Assembly: GCA_946807835.1 (NCBI GenBank) | Contig: OX327702.1 | Coordinates: 3,720,001 to 3,784,000 of the forward strand | DNA from: Ailanthus altissimus | Taxonomy: Eukaryota; Streptophyta; Magnoliopsida; Sapindales; Simaroubaceae | Length of the DNA: 64,000 nucleotides | Reading direction: 5' to 3' | In this document: positions 61,317 to 64,000 of the stretch, piece by piece | Numbering within the stretch: the stretch's first letter is position 1 | Layout of the letters: the number at the start of each line of letters is the position of its first letter | Notes under the pieces: model-generated | The model's database searches: none | What the model was told of the DNA's origin: nothing | What the model saw: the letters and a program-made list of their open reading frames with translations, nothing else | Translations under genes and position numbers: made by a program

Positions 61317-62571
61317 ATGTCTTACGCTCTGCAACTCTCAGTTCCTACACTTGCTTTTGAGTCTTCAAGAAAGAAAAAGAGAAACAGAGCAAGCCATCTT
61401 CAAATTCTACGTGCTTACACTCAATCTAATCTTCCTGAAGAAGAAGCTGAAAATGGAAGGTATCTCTCCCACCCAGGCGTTTTCTTGCGTTGATAGTTCA
61501 TAAAAAAATTCCCAGCTGGCGGATTTTATTTTCTTGGTTTCATTGCATTTTAGTATCCTTCCGTTTCATAAAATTATTGAAACAATTGCTCTTGTATATA
61601 CCGGTTCAGGAGCTGTTTTGTATTTCTGTGTCTTTGTCCAATATTATCCCACAGTATTGAGTAATGTCATTTGTTTGGTTTGTTACAGAGTTGAACAACA
61701 ACAGCACGTGGTTTTGGTGGAGAGATATGGAAATGGTAGTGCTAAAAGGTCACTACTTAATACATCCCTTATTTTTCTGTCTCTTTTGAACTTTTCTAGA
61801 TATGACAGTTATTGTGTTGTCAGGGCATGTTAATTCCCTTATTTGTATGCATCTCCAATAATAATTCAAGGTAAGTTTTGAGAGAATGAGCTTCTTTGAG
61901 TTGCTCCGAGATATTTCCTTGAACTTTAGATGGAGCATTTTATTATATACTGTTTTTACATACTTATTGATTGCAGGTACATTTTAGATGATGAATGGCA
62001 AGTACAAACTTTACTTGTGGAACATGGTTCTGCAGATGATGAACTCCAGGGCTCACATTTATCTGACACATTTATCCTGGCCTCCTGATACTGTCAAGGA
62101 TTTTGTTTTACCTACAGGCTTCCCAGGTGACAAGACTCGACTCTGAACTTTCTATGTTTCATTCCTTGCTTCTTTTCATAATGTTCTGAAATTTCTTCTT
62201 CTTGATTTTATTGACAATGATATTGTTAGTCACTAAGACTTTCCATGTTATATGACCTTCTATGACATGCCATGGACATTGTAAATACATTTTATAATTT
62301 GAAAAGTCAGATTTAGAGTTCAAACTGTAGCAACCTAGTTAGTTGGAGGATTTGGTTGACAGATGAGAGCATGGAATAACAATTCCAATGTGGTTTTTGC
62401 GGCTTCTGCTGGTCTACTTTCTGAACGTTCTTTCTTCTATTGCAGGATCAGTTTCAGATGATTACTTACAATACATGTTGCTACAGTTCCCTACCAATGT
62501 TACTGGATATGTCACACTTTAGTCACATCAAGTCTCCTGAAGGCATGCGAATTCCACTCAGCTACTCAGGC
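61317..62571 (+). pseudogene. RUS5: ROOT UVB SENSITIVE 5-like gene (DUF647), 5' exons, frameshifted
   Basis: RUS proteins are plant DUF647 proteins, several of them plastid-located. Exon 1 is 61317-61459, a Lys/Arg/Ser-rich start that could be a transit peptide. Exon 2 is 61689-61748 (VVLVERYGNGSAKR). Exon 3 is 61977-62126 and ends DTVKDFVLPTGFPG. Exon 4 starts at 62445 (SVSDDYLQYMLLQFPTNVTG), where the DUF647 domain begins. Splice sites are GT-AG and phases agree, but within exon 3 the frame shifts by one near 62070-62085 (a TGA follows in the old frame). In exon 4 it shifts again near 62507-62515. Similarity fades by about 62571, and the remaining exons are not seen before the copia LTR at 62902. 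It is either a decayed copy or an allele disrupted here; sequencing error is a weaker alternative. Confidence 0.72.
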
Positions 62572-62901
62572 ATTCAACTTTGCTTCAGTATGTGTATTAG
62601 GAATAAACATATTTTAAATTGTTAATTTGGTCTATTAATCTGTAAGATCTCGTTGTACAATGATTAAATGATTCTGATAAGTTCGTATTACACTTAGTAC
62701 AGTTTTTCTAGTAGGTGTATGTACTTGAAGGAAAGAAATCCTGTTAAGTTTTCACCTCTTATTGTAATGGTCGCCACGTGGCATTGAGGAGCTGTATATG
62801 ATAGTTCCAAATTGAAATAAAATGATTAAGTTTTCTCTGCTATCTCTTGTACACCTTAGCTTAATTCTCAGCTTGTATAACAGTGACACTTTGTTGATAA
62901 G
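62572..62901. other. Unassigned between RUS5-like exons and copia LTR
   Basis: No further DUF647 block or other feature recognised. Confidence 0.4.
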
Positions 62902-63137
62902 TGTTATAATTGCAGCTGAAAATCAGGACAATAAATGATAATTTTTTAAATTTGAGTTTAAATTTTAGTTAAAATTGAATTCAATTTATTAGTTAGATAA
63001 AATAAGGAGTTTGAGTTATGTTTAAACTATTGTTATGCAGTATTTAAAGTCTTGTATTCTTCTTGATCAATTTCAATTGAAATACAACAACTTTCAATTG
63101 TTCAAGAAGTTTCTGTTTTTATTAATCAAAACCAACA
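62902..63137 (+). mobile_element. 5' LTR of a second copia element
   Basis: 236 bp from TGTTATAATT to AAACCAACA. It is followed two bases later by TGATATCAAAGCC (from 63140), close to the initiator-Met primer-binding site. A TATTTAAAG lies at about 63041 as a TATA candidate. The 3' LTR is outside the window, so the left edge rests on the TG and on the AACA/TGTT symmetry. Confidence 0.65.
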
Positions 63138-63236
63138 ATTGATATCAAAGCCTTTTTTCTTAAGGGACCAGAACTGCTTCTCTCATTCCTTCAACATTTC
63201 ATCAAACCAAATTAAAGGGATGCAGGAAATAATTAT

Positions 63237-64000
63237 ATGGCCATGCCACTAATCTTTTCTGGTGACAATTATAAAATTTGAACAGTAAGAATGGAAGCTT
63301 TCTTACAAGTAAATGATCTATGAGACTTGATAGAAACGGGTGAGATTGCAACACTACCTGAAGATCTTATTGTTGCTCAAATTCGAAACCAGAAAGAGGA
63401 GAGGAGAGGAGAGGAGGAGAATTTTCAAGGCTAAAACATGCATGTTTTCATCTGTTTCAGAAGTGATCTTTACAAAGATCATGACTTGTGAGACAGCAAA
63501 ACAAGCATTGGACTTGCTCAAGAAAGAGTATCAAGGCAATGCTAGATTAAAGCAGATGCAAATACTAAACTTGAGAAGGGAATTTGAGATGCAAAAGATG
63601 AAAGAAGCAGAGAAGTTTAAGGAGTATTCTGACAAGTAGTTATAGATTGTCAACAAGATTAGGTTGCTTGGAGAAGATTTGCCTGACAAGAGGGTTGTTG
63701 AGAAGATACTTGTGACTCTTCCTGAGAGGTTTGAGTCTAGGATTTCCTCTTTTGAGGAGTCAAGGGATTTAACAACAATCATACTTCCTGAGTTGATAAA
63801 TGCAATGCAAGCACAGGAACAAAAGAGGTCTTACAGAAATGATGTCTAGTGGAAGGAGCTTTGCAAGCAAGGGTATATGAAAAGCCCTCAGGTGAGAACA
63901 AAGAAAACAAATTCTGAAATAAGAAAAACCAGAAGAAAGGAAGAGTCAGCAGCAGTGGTGAATTTAAGCTAAAGTACTCACATTGCAGCAGAACAAATCA
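63237..64000 (+). pseudogene. Copia gag (UBN2/DUF4219 type), start of the second element
   Basis: Begins ATGGCCATGCCA with the typical LIFSGDNYKI (W expected, stop TGA present) TVRMEAFL block. Then KTCMFSSVSEVIFTKIM, TAKQALDLLKKEYQGNARLK, LRREFEMQKMKEAE, KIRLLGEDLPDKRVVEKILVTLPERFES and ELINAMQAQEQKR follow. This is the copia gag order. Stops stand at positions normally Trp (63279-63281, near 63318 and 63638), plus frame changes including a purine run GAGGAGAGGAGAGGAG near 63395. Runs off the window end. Confidence 0.9.

Noticed and set aside
1..64000. tRNA, rRNA or other structured RNA genes
   Set aside because: None recognised by eye on either strand. The tRNA-like words seen (TGGTATCAGAGC and variants) are retroelement primer-binding sites.

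Overview
This is a plant nuclear genomic window: AT-rich, dense in retrotransposons, with spliced GT-AG genes. The cation exchanger gene resembles citrus CAX proteins as I remember them, so Citrus or another Rutaceae/Sapindales genome is my best guess. That is an inference from memory, not a database result.

The only clear host genes are at the right end. (1) 48.0-51.3 kb, + strand: an 11-exon vacuolar cation/H+ exchanger (CAX type, 448 aa), apparently intact. (2) 56.7-60.5 kb, +: a 10-exon mitochondrial-carrier-family protein of the plastid ADP,ATP carrier group (EAAC/TAAC type, 394 aa), apparently intact. (3) 61.3-62.6 kb, +: the 5' exons of a ROOT UVB SENSITIVE (DUF647, RUS5-like) gene, frameshifted and lost before a copia element that runs off the window. 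As I recall it, Arabidopsis has CAX4, TAAC and RUS5 in the same order at At5g01490-01500-01510, so this looks like a conserved microsyntenic block. At the left end (3.3-4.9 kb) lies the decayed 3' half of a METTL21-like methyltransferase gene.

The rest is repeats. 0-3.1 kb: two L1-type LINE fragments joined tail to tail, one carrying a 464-bp tandem duplication. 6.7-9.1 kb: a degenerate copia pol on the minus strand. 11.3-13.1 kb: a 1.1-kb tandem duplication. 14.2-22.1 kb: a decayed Tat-like Ty3/gypsy element with an antisense extra ORF between pol and its 3' end, and 33-bp tandem repeats. 23.7-31.9 kb: a copia element with both LTRs and a 5-bp target duplication. It split an RNase-H-like (RVT_3) sequence and was itself split at 27.5-30.4 kb by a gypsy LTR derivative with its own 5-bp target duplication. 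32.3-33.9 kb: a CACTA-like composite. 41.5-45.9 kb: a 4.3-kb unit with inverted ends filled by a minisatellite of about 42 bp. Related arrays lie at 9.9-10.5 and 53.6-55.3 kb.

The most unusual structures are the inverted-end minisatellite element, in which the array flips orientation near one end, the nested LTR insertion with a primer-binding site but almost no internal region, and an open, basic, AUG-less extension upstream of the carrier gene start. No RNA genes or CRISPR arrays were recognised.
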